DNA of 64,000 nucleotides from Blastobasis lacticolella. Taxonomy: Eukaryota; Arthropoda; Insecta; Lepidoptera; Blastobasidae. The translations under genes were made by a program, and so were the position numbers. The notes under the pieces are model-generated. The model was not told the DNA's origin. It did not search any database and worked only from the letters and a program-made list of their open reading frames with translations. Within the stretch, counting starts at the first letter, position 1, and each line of letters begins with the position of its first letter. Shown here piece after piece: positions 23,128 to 34,241 of the stretch. The stretch is taken from NCBI GenBank assembly GCA_905147135.1, contig LR990060.1, forward strand, positions 13,842,001-13,906,000, in the 5' to 3' direction.

Positions 23128-23430
23128 ACCCGACTCGTAGCGAGGCGTATCGTTGGTTCCCTAGTGCCGCAATGCACCAATGGTTTCTGAATTATGCACG
23201 TTAGTTGAACTCTAACCGATGCTCTTACAGTGAGGGATAAGATCGTGAGGAAACCTGTACATTCTAGCGACTGGATGTTTGACCTTGATCCAATTTAAAC
23301 AGAATCCCCGTAAGCAGGGTTGCGTAGATCAGATGGCAGTCTCGCTATTCGACTATAATTATCTGATCTGCCAAATCCTGGCTCATGGTCAAGGTATCCG
23401 GGTTCACAATCGAGATATTCATGCCCAAAC
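23128..23430 (+). repeat. SINE-A copy, diverged
   Basis: GACTCGTAGCGAGGCGTATC to the GATCTGCCAAATCCTGGCTC block; forward orientation between two tRNA-Gly genes. Confidence 0.7.
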
Positions 23431-23529
23431 TAAAAACCTACATAGTAGTGGAAAATTTTGCCATGCTCTCCGGGGCGACCGGATGTAAAAACCTTCTAGG
23501 TAATTAATTACAGAAAATTCCTAAAACAA

Positions 23530-23601
23530 TGCGTTGGCCGAGAATCGAACTCGGATCAACTGCTTGGAAGGCAACTATGCTGACCATTACACCACCAACG
23601 C
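23530..23601 (-). tRNA. tRNA-Gly(TCC), intact
   Basis: A 72-nt copy with the same sequence as the 11084 gene; T4 terminator. It lies 0.8 kb from the 22667 copy in the same orientation. Both flanks are shared with that copy, with a shorter spacing (43 bp) between the upstream TATAAA and the gene. Confidence 0.96.
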
Positions 23602-23642
23602 ATGTGTTGGGCCACTCAATTTATGAGTTCTCAATGTATTTT

Positions 23643-23656
23643 GTTTATACAGTTGG
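23643..23656 (-). promoter_or_regulatory. Upstream element of tRNA-Gly gene at 23530
   Basis: CCAACTGTATAAAC on the - strand; TATAAA lies 43 bp from the gene start, the shortest spacing in the set. Confidence 0.5.
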
Positions 23657-23711
23657 TTTAAATACTTCAGTTGTGCTGTGTGGTTTTATCATAATATCAT
23701 TAATCATCATG

Positions 23712-23921
23712 GGACAGGATCGGGTAGTGAAGAAAGCATACTTGGAACGATTCATTGGTTAACGACCGGTTGGACGTCTCAGGTATCGCTGGAGGGACGA
23801 AATGGAAAGAGACCTGTCGGAACTCCGGGCTGACTGTTGGCAGGAGGTTGCACAGGACAGTATGGAATAGAGCTTCATAGTGTCGGAGGCCAAGACTCAT
23901 AGTAAGGTAAGTAAGTATCAT
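23712..23921 (+). repeat. LINE ORF2 C-terminal fragment
   Basis: Frames read RPVGRLRYRWRDEMERDLSE and QEVAQD, then a SEAKTH-like end, followed by a (GTAA)n tail. This is a 5'-truncated non-LTR element. Confidence 0.7.
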
Positions 23922-24119
23922 TATTCATTGTCAATCAATATTGCTATGTGGTAGTTGAAGATTTTACCATAATATCCTAGCTTGGTAAGTAGGTTTGACA
24001 TGTGACATTTACGTTATTACATTTTCATTAAAACATTTATTCATATTATAAAATCACAAAATTATGCTACACTACACCTTTATTCACATACAATACTTGT
24101 CTAAGTAAAGTAGCATTTC

Positions 24120-24362
24120 CATGAGCTCACACAGTGTTCGTCTGCTACGTGAACGCACCACATTGCGTTGAATCTTGAACACATTTTATATGATTCTATG
24201 ATTTATTTTTATTTTTTTTATTGTCAATATGGCTTACATTTGACCTCAACTCACCTTATGGAAAGCGACGATGAGGTCGAAGATGTAGCATGCGTGCCTA
24301 GAAGATACTTATTCACTCTTGATTTGAAGACCCCAAGGTCATACTTATCAGGGAATAATTAA
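24120..24362 (-). repeat. Ld-related LINE fragment, rearranged
   Basis: Contains GAGCTCACACAGTGTTCGTC and ATGGAAAGCGACGATGAGGT blocks in an order unlike the copy at 50450. Confidence 0.55.
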
Positions 24363-24486
24363 AATATTAAATATCATTTATTTCAAGTTTCACAGACTCA
24401 TATTCTCATTTCATTTCATTAATAATTATAGTTTATAATAAAAAATACATTCATCTTCAGCATTACAACGTCACTTTAGAATTAAT

Positions 24487-24801
24487 TCATGTCATAATCA
24501 TAAAACAAAAATAAACATAGGTATATATGTCAGATAAACTTATACAAATGTCAGCCTTTAAATAATACGAGTATGTATTGCATAATGACTCATGCAGAGA
24601 GTTCCAGTCCTTTGCAGTGCGCAAAAGAAAAGTGGACGCAAAACGCTTAGTACGAGATGGTGGGACGTCTACCATAAATGGATGACGATCTTTTGTCCCC
24701 CTCGTTGTTCGATAATTTAATGGTAAATTTTTTTTATTACGACGGACGCATAGTGTCGATTGCCACTGAGTATTATCAGTTGATACCCTGTGAGTTCGCA
24801 C
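24487..24801 (-). repeat. Le LINE ORF2 C-terminal fragment
   Basis: The 104-codon frame includes RTKRFASTFLLRTAKDWNSL, the usual end of CR1/Jockey-like ORF2 proteins. Confidence 0.7.
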
Positions 24802-24923
24802 GCACTGTGAGCCCTTATAGCAACATTTCTCAATGCGGGTGTTAGACTCAATCTAACTACGTAATAAAACTAGTAAAGTAATGTTCATCTAGCTAATTAC
24901 TAGCCAATGTTTATCAAAAACTA

Positions 24924-24995
24924 TGCGTTGGCCGAGAATCGAACTCGGATCAACTGCTTGGAAGGCAACTATGCTGACCATTACACCACCAACGC
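24924..24995 (-). tRNA. tRNA-Gly(TCC), intact
   Basis: Same 72-nt sequence as the other intact copies; T5 terminator in the 3' flank. The upstream element is a variant with TACAAA in place of TATAAA at 25052-25064. Confidence 0.96.
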
Positions 24996-25051
24996 ATGTG
25001 TTGGGGCCTCCTAATTTGTGTGTTACTTGACTTAGTGTTCTTACTTATTTT

Positions 25052-25064
25052 GTTTGTACAGCTG
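25052..25064 (-). promoter_or_regulatory. Upstream element of tRNA-Gly gene at 24924 (variant)
   Basis: CAGCTGTACAAAC on the - strand. The TATA core is changed to TACAAA; spacing is 58 bp. Confidence 0.4.
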
Positions 25065-25139
25065 AGTTCATCTTCGTAAAAGTAGTATTTTGTGGTTGTT
25101 AAAAGGGGTTTTCTTCTATGAAAGTTTGGCATTATTATG

Positions 25140-25910
25140 GCAATGCGGTTTGGAACACAAAGTAATTACAAAAGGCATTGGCCCGACAATTACGTCGGCT
25201 TCTTTCCATCCTCATATCGTGAATGTCTGATCTTCGGTTTGGTTCAACTTTTATAATGCGTACGGCTAAGGAATGGAATATAAAATAATGGAACAGTACA
25301 AGTAGGCTGGTTAAAGCTTATCTTCTACAGTCTGTCCCATAAAGCTTCTTTAAGTCTTTTGCTTCTCATAACTCTTGTTGGGTTATAACCTTATATGTTT
25401 GCTATATATCATTCCAGATAAACCTAACTCTCTTCTATTCTGTTTGTAAATATGTATTTATTGTATTATGCTAGGTATATAAATTTATCTATAGTTTTAT
25501 TAGTATGTCGTAGATTAGTGCAGACTCTAGCAGGGGAGAGATCCATCAGAAGGTATTTTCGGGATAGTGTTATTGAAATAAGAATTAGAAGAACAGTTTA
25601 ACAGTGTATTGAGGTAATTAAGCATGATTACAATAACAATAGCAAACAATGAAAGAATAGGATAAATTTAGGATAATTTCAGTAGCAGATAATAATGTGG
25701 GACTACCGAACCCGTGGGTCACTGGAAGACCTGCCACCACCCATGGCCTCCTGATAGGCCGAAGCCCAAGGTGCGCCAGGTTATCTTTTCACGTGCGCCT
25801 TTGTACAAATTATAATATGGTATTCCCATCTGTACTCACACTCTCCTTTATGGAGTACGGCTATGTGATGTGAGACAATAAATAAAGACTTCTTCTTTCT
25901 TCAATGGATG
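25140..25910 (+). other. Probable degraded LINE segment
   Basis: RTAKEWN can be read near 25259-25280. An AATAAATAAAGAC tail-like end lies at 25880-25895. No intact frame or clear family is present. Confidence 0.35.
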
Positions 25911-26164
25911 AGCAGCTAGTTACACGTCTTGACTCGTCGATGGTCGGATGGGAAGTGTTCGTTGCGACCGCGCGCCGAATATGACGTCTTCACAGTATTT
26001 CCAGCTATCTGCAAGGTGGCGCTTCGATTGACGTTGCGTTTCTCAGTCAAAATGATGACTAGGCTCATGACCCTCTACGACAAGTATTAATTAAAATTAC
26101 ACCAATATGTCTTTTTGTTGAACGGGCTTACTCTCAGCTTATTTCCTTATCTTGCACTTCTGTC

Positions 26165-26310
26165 GACAGTTAACTACCCGAAAAGGTTGCCTGGAAGAAA
26201 TCGCTTTAAGCGATAAGGCCGCCTGTTGCTTCTCCTGCTGTTAATTTAAGTTACCCATTGTATTCTTTTGATTGTGCAATAAAGCGTTATTCATTCATTC
26301 ATTTATACAA
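26165..26310 (+). repeat. LINE 3' tail with (ATTC)n
   Basis: GGTTGCCTGGAAGAAATCGC to GTGCAATAAAGCGTTATTCA, then an ATTC run; distantly like the 3541 type. Confidence 0.7.
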
Positions 26311-26311
26311 T

Positions 26312-26425
26312 TTGGACTCCCTTAAGACCAGAGTAAAAAGGCCGTTTCTAGATAGGCATGCTCCACCCTTGGCCGCATTGTCACTTACTTGAAATGGCGG
26401 TCAAATGCTTGTCTTGCTTTAAATT
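26312..26425 (+). repeat. Ld LINE tail
   Basis: CCCTTAAGACCAGAGTAAAA to GAAATGGCGGTCAAATGCTT, as at 8575. Confidence 0.65.
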
Positions 26426-26547
26426 AAAAAAATATAAGTTCCAAGCATAGGCTAAAAAAGATAAAAAATATGTGATTGGAAACCCACCCTTGGACACAAA
26501 CAATATTTTATTCTTTAAAGTAAAAGAAGACAAGGATGGCAAAAGTA

Positions 26548-26619
26548 TGCGTTGGCCGAGAATCGAACTCGGATCAACTGCTTGGAAGGCAACTATGCTG
26601 ACCATTACACCACCAACGC
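26548..26619 (-). tRNA. tRNA-Gly(TCC), intact body, diverged flanks
   Basis: The gene body is identical to the other copies and is followed by a T4 terminator. Neither the CCARCTGTATAAAY element nor the conserved 3' flank is visible here. It may therefore be a recent insertion of the body alone, or a copy that depends only on its internal A and B boxes. Confidence 0.95.
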
Positions 26620-27174
26620 ATCTGACGGTATGACTAAAATTCTTTGTCAAAAACGACATTTATTATCACAAGTGTTCCAAGTTTGTTCATTCATTCCTGC
26701 ACTACCAGTTCATGTTATTTTTAGTGCCCGGCCGAAAGTCCGATTTTTGGTTTGGGTAGTTTTGGTTTTCTAATTGGAGTCCCAGTTTAATTTAGGTTTC
26801 GGCAGTAAGTCTGTCGAAACCACGCTTTTCAGCTGTAGCGCTTTCTTTAGGGTCCACTCTATGGGCTTAGGCCTCAGGTCTATGGGCGTAGTCAAGTCAA
26901 GAAGGGCCCCCGTGGTAAATGTCCTACTGAGAAGATGACTAACCTTATAAAAGGTACGCGGTCCCGATGCGTAGTTCGAACTTTACGTGTAACGGCCACT
27001 TATGTGCGTATTAGACTCCGAAACGGCTTGACCGATTCTGATGAAATTTTCAGACTGTGTTCACATTATCTCAACTGGTGATTTTTTTAAGTGTGTATGC
27101 ATGGTACTTAAAAACTTTATGATTTCCATTTTGAATTTAGAATTTGATTTAGTTTAAGAATATGGATAAGCAAA

Positions 27175-27398
27175 GGTATGATCTGTTTATTCTGACTTGT
27201 CTTATTTGGTGAACAAACAATGCCCAAAATCATGACTTGCCGTATCAATCACGCTACGTATATTATGTATAAATATCTTGAATTATACAAGAAATACATA
27301 GAATGCGAATATCAACGAATACTGCTGCATATTATCCATTTAAATACATAATTTGCTGAACCAAATAGGACAAGTCAGTTTGGACAGATTATAGTTGA
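27175..27398. mobile_element. MITE with CTGACTTGTCTTATTTGGT termini, copy 1
   Basis: CTGACTTGTCTTATTTGGT at 27192-27210 pairs with 27361-27379 with one mismatch. The inverted repeat extends outward through ATCTGT/ACAGAT. The inner sequence is shared with 44343-44608. Non-coding. Confidence 0.75.
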
Positions 27399-28055
27399 AA
27401 CATGCAACCAGTGTTTGAATATAAATAATAAATGTATACATAAACAAATGAGTTTACTAAAATCTGAACTCACTTTGTTTAATGTACTCTTGACCTGACA
27501 TTTTTTTTTGTTTATTTATTCACAAATTTATTACAATTTTTAATATAACACATTGGTAAACCTCTTTGAGGTTTGTTTCAACGATAATTTCTTAAATACC
27601 TCCATTACATTCGATCGTAATTATTTTCGCCCACACCTGCCATTTATTACATCTTATTTAAGGAATCAAAAGCCCCGTTAAAAGCAACTCTAAATTAATC
27701 CCAAAAGAATGTCGGAAGCAGAAACGTCTCTATCGGCAAATAGCTGCAAATTAAATTTCCTCCCAACTTTGGAGACTTTTGACTCCCGAATGATATAATC
27801 TCGAAGTTAATAGGATTATTCAATTAGTGTTGGGCCGTATTTTTAGCGTTCGTTTGATCGATGGAGTCCATCCACTTCACTGAGTATTTGGGTTGGAGAG
27901 GTCAGGAATATTTGGTGAAGTTGTAACAAGTCGTACGCAGTGGGTACGACTGACAATACAAGTATAAGTCATGAAGTCTAGCCGTCTTACTAATAAAAAA
28001 GTACTGATCAACAAGCGTTGAAAGCTGTTGTTAGTTATACGGCGTGAGTACAAAT

Positions 28056-28160
28056 TTTTTTTTTTTTTTTTGGGTGTGTCACAGCTTACAACAATAAGAT
28101 AAGTACAATAGCATAATTTCCATCAGCCATTTACGCGACACCACAGATAAATTTCACAAA
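28056..28160 (-). repeat. LINE or SINE tail with poly-T
   Basis: Poly-T, then GTGTGTCACAGCTTACAACA; its reverse complement recurs at 31522-31640 with an (AAAAT)n tail. Confidence 0.65.
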
Positions 28161-28399
28161 TTGACTATAACATTCTAGTACATTGAAATGTTTAGTGCTG
28201 GTAGGTACTTATACAGAATCAACACTGTGTTAAACATACATTAAGTATATATATCGTACTTAGAAATAAAGGTCTTAACCATAATGTTCCTCACTTGCGT
28301 AACGCTACTGAAAAACAAGTTAACATAAAACTATTCATGCGATAATTATAAATATATGCAATTGTCTATGGACGTTTGCAATCGACAGGTAGTTCATCC

Positions 28400-28665
28400 T
28401 CACACCTTGGAGCCAAATTGATCGCGAACTGTGCGGTTCCAAAGAAACTTTCTTCCACGCACACTAAGGTTGTGGAATGAACTACCTGGAGAGGTTTTCC
28501 CTGGAGAGTACAACATGGAGTTCTTCAAGAAAGGGGTTCAAAGATTTTTACGGGGTCGGCAACGCGTGGGTGATGCCCTTGGTATTGCAAACGTCCATAG
28601 GCTGCGGTGACTGCTTACCATCAGGCAGGCCGCAAGCTTGTTTGCCACCTTAGTGGTATAAAAAA
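28400..28665 (+). repeat. La LINE tail, best copy
   Basis: The frame gives an ORF2 end with EYNMEFFKKGVQRFLRG and ALGIANVHRLR, then stop, then TTAGTGGTATA and an A-run. Confidence 0.8.
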
Positions 28666-28806
28666 AAAAAAAGTGTGGCCATTTCAAATATCATTGTGGA
28701 GACAATACTAAATTCAATAACAGCGACGCCGTCATTGGGTCAGATAAGTTTGTACACACGCCGTGTAACTAACGACTGTGTAAAGGCGTTTTAACTAGTA
28801 AGACGG

Positions 28807-29081
28807 TCATCATCATCATCATCATCATATCAGCCAGAAGACGCCCACTGCTGGGCATAGGCCTCCCCCAGAGATCTCCACAAAGACCGGTCCTGTGCTT
28901 TCCGCATCCAGCTGGTACCTGCGATCCTTACCAGGTCGTCGGTCCACCTTGTAGGAGGCCTACCCACGCTGCGTCTACCGGTACGTGGTCGCCACTCGAG
29001 AACTTTACTGCCCCATCGGCCATCTGTTCTTCGAGCTATGTGCCCTGCCCACTGCCACTTCAGTCTGGCAATCCTAAGACT
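28807..29081 (-). mobile_element. 5'-truncated RTE-like LINE with 11-bp TSD
   Basis: TAGTAAGACGG at 28796-28806 is repeated at 29082-29092. The element begins with an ATC-rich tail and encodes the same ORF2 C-terminus as 19038. Over about 260 bp I see one difference (CTGCTGGG against CTGATGGG). Confidence 0.9.
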
Positions 29082-29424
29082 TAGTAAGACGGTAGATGTG
29101 CATAATTTAATGTATGTAATGTTCTATACGATAGATTTTATTACGAGGCGTTTTACAAGTATTTCTCTCTTTCTCACCCGATATTTCGACGCTATAACAT
29201 TTACGACTGCAGATCTGCCGGCGGTACTTTCGTGCTACCGTAACGTAAGGTACGTGACAAAAACCCGAAAAGTATTATTCGTCGTGGACTAAAAAAAAAC
29301 GACTCAACGTTTGTAGGTTGATTTTCAGCTGGTATCGCATTTTTTTAAGCAAAAGGTCATGTTCTGAATGGAGGACACTTAGGCCTTAGACCATATTTCT
29401 ATTAGTATCGACAAAAAAATCGAT

Positions 29425-29520
29425 TGAGTCTCTAGGCACGCATGCTACATCTTCGACCTCATCGTCGCTTTCCATCAGGTGAGTTGAGGACAAATGCAAG
29501 CCTATTATTAATAAAAAAAA
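29425..29520 (-). repeat. Ld-type LINE tail fragment
   Basis: GCTACATCTTCGACCTCATC to CATCAGGTGAGTTGAGGACA. Confidence 0.55.
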
Positions 29521-29555
29521 AAAAAGAAAACAAAAAAAGTTTCAAAAACTGACAA

Positions 29556-29665
29556 GATTGGATCATGGTTACACATTCAGTCGCTTGGTACATGGCCGTG
29601 CTGCGGTTCAAACTCGGTACCTCTCGCTTACGAGTCGGATACCTTTACCACTAGACCACCAACGC
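29556..29665 (-). repeat. SINE-A copy with internal deletion
   Basis: GGATCATGGTTACACATTCA joins directly to TACATGGCCGTGCTGCGG and the tRNA-like head ending ACCACCAACGCT. Confidence 0.75.
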
Positions 29666-29991
29666 TTTTTACTTACCTTTGTTAGTAGAATTATAATAAT
29701 TACCAACCCTTTTGCAAATAGCCCGAGATCTCAGTCTCTGACCCACATAATAAGCCTACAGAAAAAGCTTTTCAGATGAACCAATGCGGGTATAATGCAA
29801 AAACGCAATTATACATAGCCATTAGTCACAATCGGTAATAATAACATCCGTGGACCCGAAACTTCGTGTTTCATACATAATACTTACGTACTATGTACGA
29901 TTAGGGGACTTAGGTTCTCCCTTTACAGAGTAACCCGCCTTTCAGAGGCAGCGGTGTATTATGATAATTTATTTTTAAACCGCGACGCAAA

Positions 29992-30178
29992 AACTACACT
30001 AAGGTACGCACACTAAGGTTGTGGAATGAAGTACCTGGAGAGTACAACATGGAGTTTTTCAAGAAAGGGATGAAAAGGTCGGGTCGACAATGCGTGGGTG
30101 TCCCTTGGTGTTACAAACGTCTATAGGCTGCGGTGACTGCTTACCATCAGGCAGGCTGGAAGCTTGTTTGCCACTTGT
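29992..30178 (+). repeat. La LINE tail
   Basis: Shorter copy of the 28400 element with deletions in the ORF2 end. Confidence 0.75.
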
Positions 30179-30674
30179 ATTTGAGTTTGAGTCTGTGTAT
30201 ACAGATCTTCAGTACCACACAGCTTGCACGGTCGGAAGGTCCTTATAACCCAAGAAAAGAGAATAGCAATAATCGATAGATGGATAAATGAATGATTCAA
30301 AAATAATGCAATTTTTTCTAAACTTTATAGACTTTATAAGCTCTTGTTTGCTTCTAATTTACTAAAGCTCTATAGAATTGTAATTGAATCGCAACCGCCA
30401 CTCAAAGATAGTGAGTGATAATTGTAGCAGATTACCAAAAACGTGTCACACTGCCGTTTAGCTACGATTGATAATCAATTATAATTCAATCGAGCTCTTT
30501 CTAACAGTAGCAGCATACCAATAAAAATGTGACAATCTGCCGTTTATCTGCGTTTGCCTTAGTAAATATGCGGACTTGATATTTGAGACCCTGTTCTCTG
30601 TCGAACTTCACATTGTTCTTTTTATAGTTCATTTACATAATTGAATACACACTATGAACTCGTTTCTATAATCA

Positions 30675-30687
30675 CAGCTGTATAAAT
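30675..30687 (+). promoter_or_regulatory. Upstream element of tRNA-Gly gene at 30742
   Basis: CAGCTGTATAAAT; TATAAA ends 56 bp before the gene. Confidence 0.5.
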
Positions 30688-30741
30688 ACGGAATGCTATT
30701 TAGTAATTGTGTTACGTGGTTTTTGGATGAAATCAGCACAT

Positions 30742-30813
30742 GCGTTGGTGGTGTAATGGTCAGCATAGTTGCCTTCCAAGCAGTTGATCCGAGTTCGATT
30801 CTCGGCCAACGCA
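30742..30813 (+). tRNA. tRNA-Gly(TCC), intact
   Basis: Same 72-nt sequence, + strand; T5 terminator directly after the discriminator region. An upstream CAGCTGTATAAAT lies at 30675-30687. The 3' flank keeps the GCTAATTAGC-like module found near other copies. Confidence 0.96.
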
Positions 30814-31521
30814 TTGTTTTTGGGATTCATTAACTGCTAATTAGCCTTGTGAGATGTAGCTGCTTACTGTAATAGATAATTTATTATGAATATTAATGTC
30901 GGAAGAATGAATACTAAATTATAAATAAATAAGTTCTCAAATGATAATAGTAGTTTAAACAACTGTCATATAAAAGGGGGTATTAAAACATGAATGTCTG
31001 TTTCGTCTGTCGAGGTTACGCCTCGTATGATAATAGTTTGACACGAGTGTTTTAATATCATATCAGTTGCATAAACTACTTTATCTACACTCATATTCTT
31101 ATGTTAAAATATTCTACCTATAATTTTCTCAACTTTGCTGGAAGTAAGCCGCGAGTCAGTTCTATTGTATCTATGCGTCGAGAATATCAAGCGGCGGGAA
31201 ATTCACTGTTACTTTCACATTTATCTATTTATTTGCTTCAAATAAGAAATAACATTCACAAACACAAATTACAACACGTAAAAAAAGTATTCTGTTTAGC
31301 GGGAAAATGATTACACAGAAATATAATCAAAAAATTTAAACTTTGAATTTGTTAAAGACGTCTAGGTATTCAGCCTACATTTCGCCGTGTCCCGGTGCAC
31401 GACAAAAATAAAAAAATAAAAGTGTTGCATAATGATTAAAAAGTTAAATTTGATACAGCTGTAATGAAATAGTATGGGAAATGCTGTATCGAAAGTAAAT
31501 TAAAAATCTAAAGATTTAAAG

Positions 31522-31640
31522 ATCTTTTATCTGTGGTGTCTCGTAAATGGCTGATAGAAATTATGTTATTGTACTTACCTTATTGTTGTAAGCTGTGAGA
31601 CAGCCAAATAAAATAAAATAAAATAAATAAAATAAAAAGA
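31522..31640 (+). repeat. LINE or SINE tail with (AAAAT)n
   Basis: Complement of the 28056 copy, ending in repeated AAAAT units. Confidence 0.65.
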
Positions 31641-31898
31641 AAATTATAGGCTGGCGTGAAAAAAGTGTACCTATCCTTAAACGACTGTTTTCGAATATGC
31701 AATTTGAATATTATGCTATGAGTGTAGATAAATATATTTTTATCACATGCTATAGGTACAACTCATCAGTTTGGGCTCTGTGGAAGACCATTGGTCTCCT
31801 ATTCGGAAGGGATACGGCGGTTTCGTAACTGATTGCGACCGAAGACTATAATTATTGACATTATAGTATGACAAAATCGTACCGCATTTTTATGAAAG

Positions 31899-31912
31899 CC
31901 AACTGTATAAAC
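31899..31912 (+). promoter_or_regulatory. Upstream element of tRNA-Gly gene at 31967
   Basis: CCAACTGTATAAAC; TATAAA ends 56 bp before the gene. Confidence 0.5.
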
Positions 31913-31966
31913 ATAACAATCCAACAGTTTGTAGAGAATTCAAAAAATTAACAGTCCCCAACACAT

Positions 31967-32038
31967 GCGTTGGTGGTGTAATGGTCAGCATAGTTGCCTT
32001 CCAAGCAGTTGATCCGAGTTCGATTCTCGGCCAACGCA
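31967..32038 (+). tRNA. tRNA-Gly(TCC), intact
   Basis: Same 72-nt sequence; T6 terminator after the gene. It lies 1.15 kb downstream of the 30742 copy in the same orientation. The upstream CCAACTGTATAAAC is at 31899-31912, with the same 56-bp spacing seen at the 22667 and 30742 copies. Confidence 0.96.
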
Positions 32039-32215
32039 TTCTTTTTTGGAGCAACATGTTGGAATAACTTTTAAATTTGAAACGAGATTAACGTAATCCT
32101 AATTCAATAAATACTTTTTCATTTCATACATTTTCATTTTCATTTCAAAACTACTTTTTGCTGTTATACGTATCTACTGTCTGTCTCACTGAAGGGGAAG
32201 GTTGTACAGTCAACA

Positions 32216-32406
32216 GAGGGCCTAGTGTGAGTTCCGCTTCGATTTTACTTAACTATCGCGTTTGCGTTTACGTCGAAATTAGTATGAAGAAGAAAACTTC
32301 ATTTACGTACCACTAGGCGGCGCTATATATTTTTTCATACTAATTTTCACGTAAACGCAAACGCGATAGTAAAGTAAAATCGAAGCGGAACTCACACTAG
32401 GCCCTC
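32216..32406. mobile_element. MITE with 50+ bp terminal inverted repeats
   Basis: GAGGGCCTAGTGTGAGTTCC at the left end is mirrored by GGAACTCACACTAGGCCCTC at the right. The pairing continues through the CTTCGATTTTACT and CTATCGCGTTTGCGTTTACG blocks for over 50 bp with few mismatches. The 190-bp element is non-coding. Confidence 0.85.
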
Positions 32407-32419
32407 AGTATGAGCTGAG

Positions 32420-32443
32420 CTAGCGTTTCTATAGAAACGCTAG
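32420..32443. other. 24-bp perfect palindrome
   Basis: CTAGCGTTTCTA followed by its exact reverse complement TAGAAACGCTAG, 13 bp downstream of the MITE. Confidence 0.9.
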
Positions 32444-32760
32444 GAATGATAGCTCCTTTTATACTTATTAGCATTTTAAATATTTTTTTTATCATTACCT
32501 ATGAAGATACCCGCACGGAAGCTCCACCTAAAGGAAAGCGTCCACCATTGTCCAGGACATCTGCAATCTAAGGGGAGTGGATTCGGTGCCGGCCTTTGAG
32601 GTACCTGTAGAGGTGCCTTTAAAGAACCCTTCGTTATAGTGCAAAGGAAATACTTTGGGGGCAAAATCATTCCACATCTTGCATACGCGGTGAGAAGGCT
32701 CACGATGCCTGTAACGTTTATATTTTTAAAACAAACCCCTAAGTGCCATATTGTGAACTA

Positions 32761-33017
32761 TCATCATCAAAGCCCATAACAGTCCACTGCAGGACTCAGA
32801 GCCTCTCCCACGAAAAGAGAGTGACTGCCATAATCTCCACGCTTGGCAGGCGGGTTGAGATCGCAGTGTTATAATATAACAATGGAAAACGCTGTTGCCC
32901 ATTTTCCAGTTTACGGAGGCGCTTAGATCTTTTGTCTCGAAAACATTAGTCACCTTGTACGACACCCACGAGTGTAAGGGGTTGGTGCTATTTTACTCTG
33001 CCGGACACCATACGGCC
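32761..33017 (-). repeat. SINE-C copy
   Basis: Complete reverse copy from TCATCATCAAAGCCC to CACCATACGGCC. Confidence 0.85.
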
Positions 33018-34060
33018 ACACTATGCCACAGCTATAATCGAAACAAAGCTATATTTTAAAGCGAAACCCGCTGCCTCTGAAACCTGCACTACCCTACAGC
33101 CACCCCATTTAAGATGTAAACATACAAGTATAGCCACCCCGCCGTCAGTAGCCGCGGCACCCCGCCGCATACGGTCGTGAGTGGGAGGCCGCTCCCGTTT
33201 TCACCTGTACTTATTTCAAACTGGCAGCTTTTCTGTTACCCCCTGTCACTGGCATTTATGAAGAAAAAATACACGAGATTTTATTTCTTTTTGTTTCGTT
33301 TTTTTAGTGCGCCAAAGCGGCCAGGAAGATGCGATAGCTTCACGCATAGTCCAAGTGTTTTCGTGGCCGAGTGAAAATTCCTTTCTAAACGTTTCCTTCC
33401 TCACAATTCCTTCGCTCGTGGTTTTTGCTACATTATTTTTCTTTATTCATCTCCTTGTACCAAGGTCTATTGTGTGGTGGAAGTAAATGTGGGCAGCTCG
33501 CAATGGTTTGCGGATTATGACCTCACTACTGCAAGTAAGTTGATAGGATCTTATTGATTCAGTTGGTCGGTCTGAATGGAATGCCGGGGCTGTGCTTTGA
33601 TTCGCATCTGGTTCTGGTGTGGATGCTGTTTTGTTGCTTTTTATTGTAGCTACAGTTTTTTCAGAAGCAAATTGCATATAATTTGTATGTAGGTATGCTG
33701 TATTGTGGATACAGTACATTTTAGAATTATCTTTTACAATAAGATTAATTTAAATATTTAAGACCCTTATAGGTGTGGTATATATCGTATTTTAAATATG
33801 GTAAAAACATAGTACGTTGTCACCATGCCATATAAAGTTGTATTATAATGTTGTACCTACTTGCTGCTGTGTTCTGATAATAGGCGATAGTCACACGAGT
33901 TTCCAAAAAAATTATAGGTAAGTATTTACTGTACTTACGAAATTGGCTTTTTAAGTTATTAAAATTGATCAGTAAGGAGAAATCGGAATATATGAAATAA
34001 TAATTACCAATTTCATAGTATCGAAACGTATTAAATTTAATCATCTTACCAAGGGGGTAG
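33018..34060. other. Intergenic, no supported gene
   Basis: Mixed composition with a modest GC rise near 33120-33200; no recognisable coding, RNA or repeat family. Confidence 0.45.
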
Positions 34061-34121
34061 ACGGGGCGACCGGATGTAATAACCTTCTAGCTAATTACTT
34101 CCTGAAAATTCTTAAAAACAA

Positions 34122-34193
34122 TGCGTTGGCCGAGAATCGAACTCGGATCAACTGCTTGGAAGGCAACTATGCTGACCATTACACCACCAACGC
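34122..34193 (-). tRNA. tRNA-Gly(TCC), intact
   Basis: Same 72-nt sequence, - strand; T5 terminator. The 3' flank from about 34060 (GGCGACCGGATGTAAT and onward) matches those at 22600 and 23472. The upstream element is at 34242-34255. Confidence 0.96.
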
Positions 34194-34241
34194 ATGTGTT
34201 TAAGCCTCTTAATTTGAGAGTCTTTAACAAACGGTAATTTT

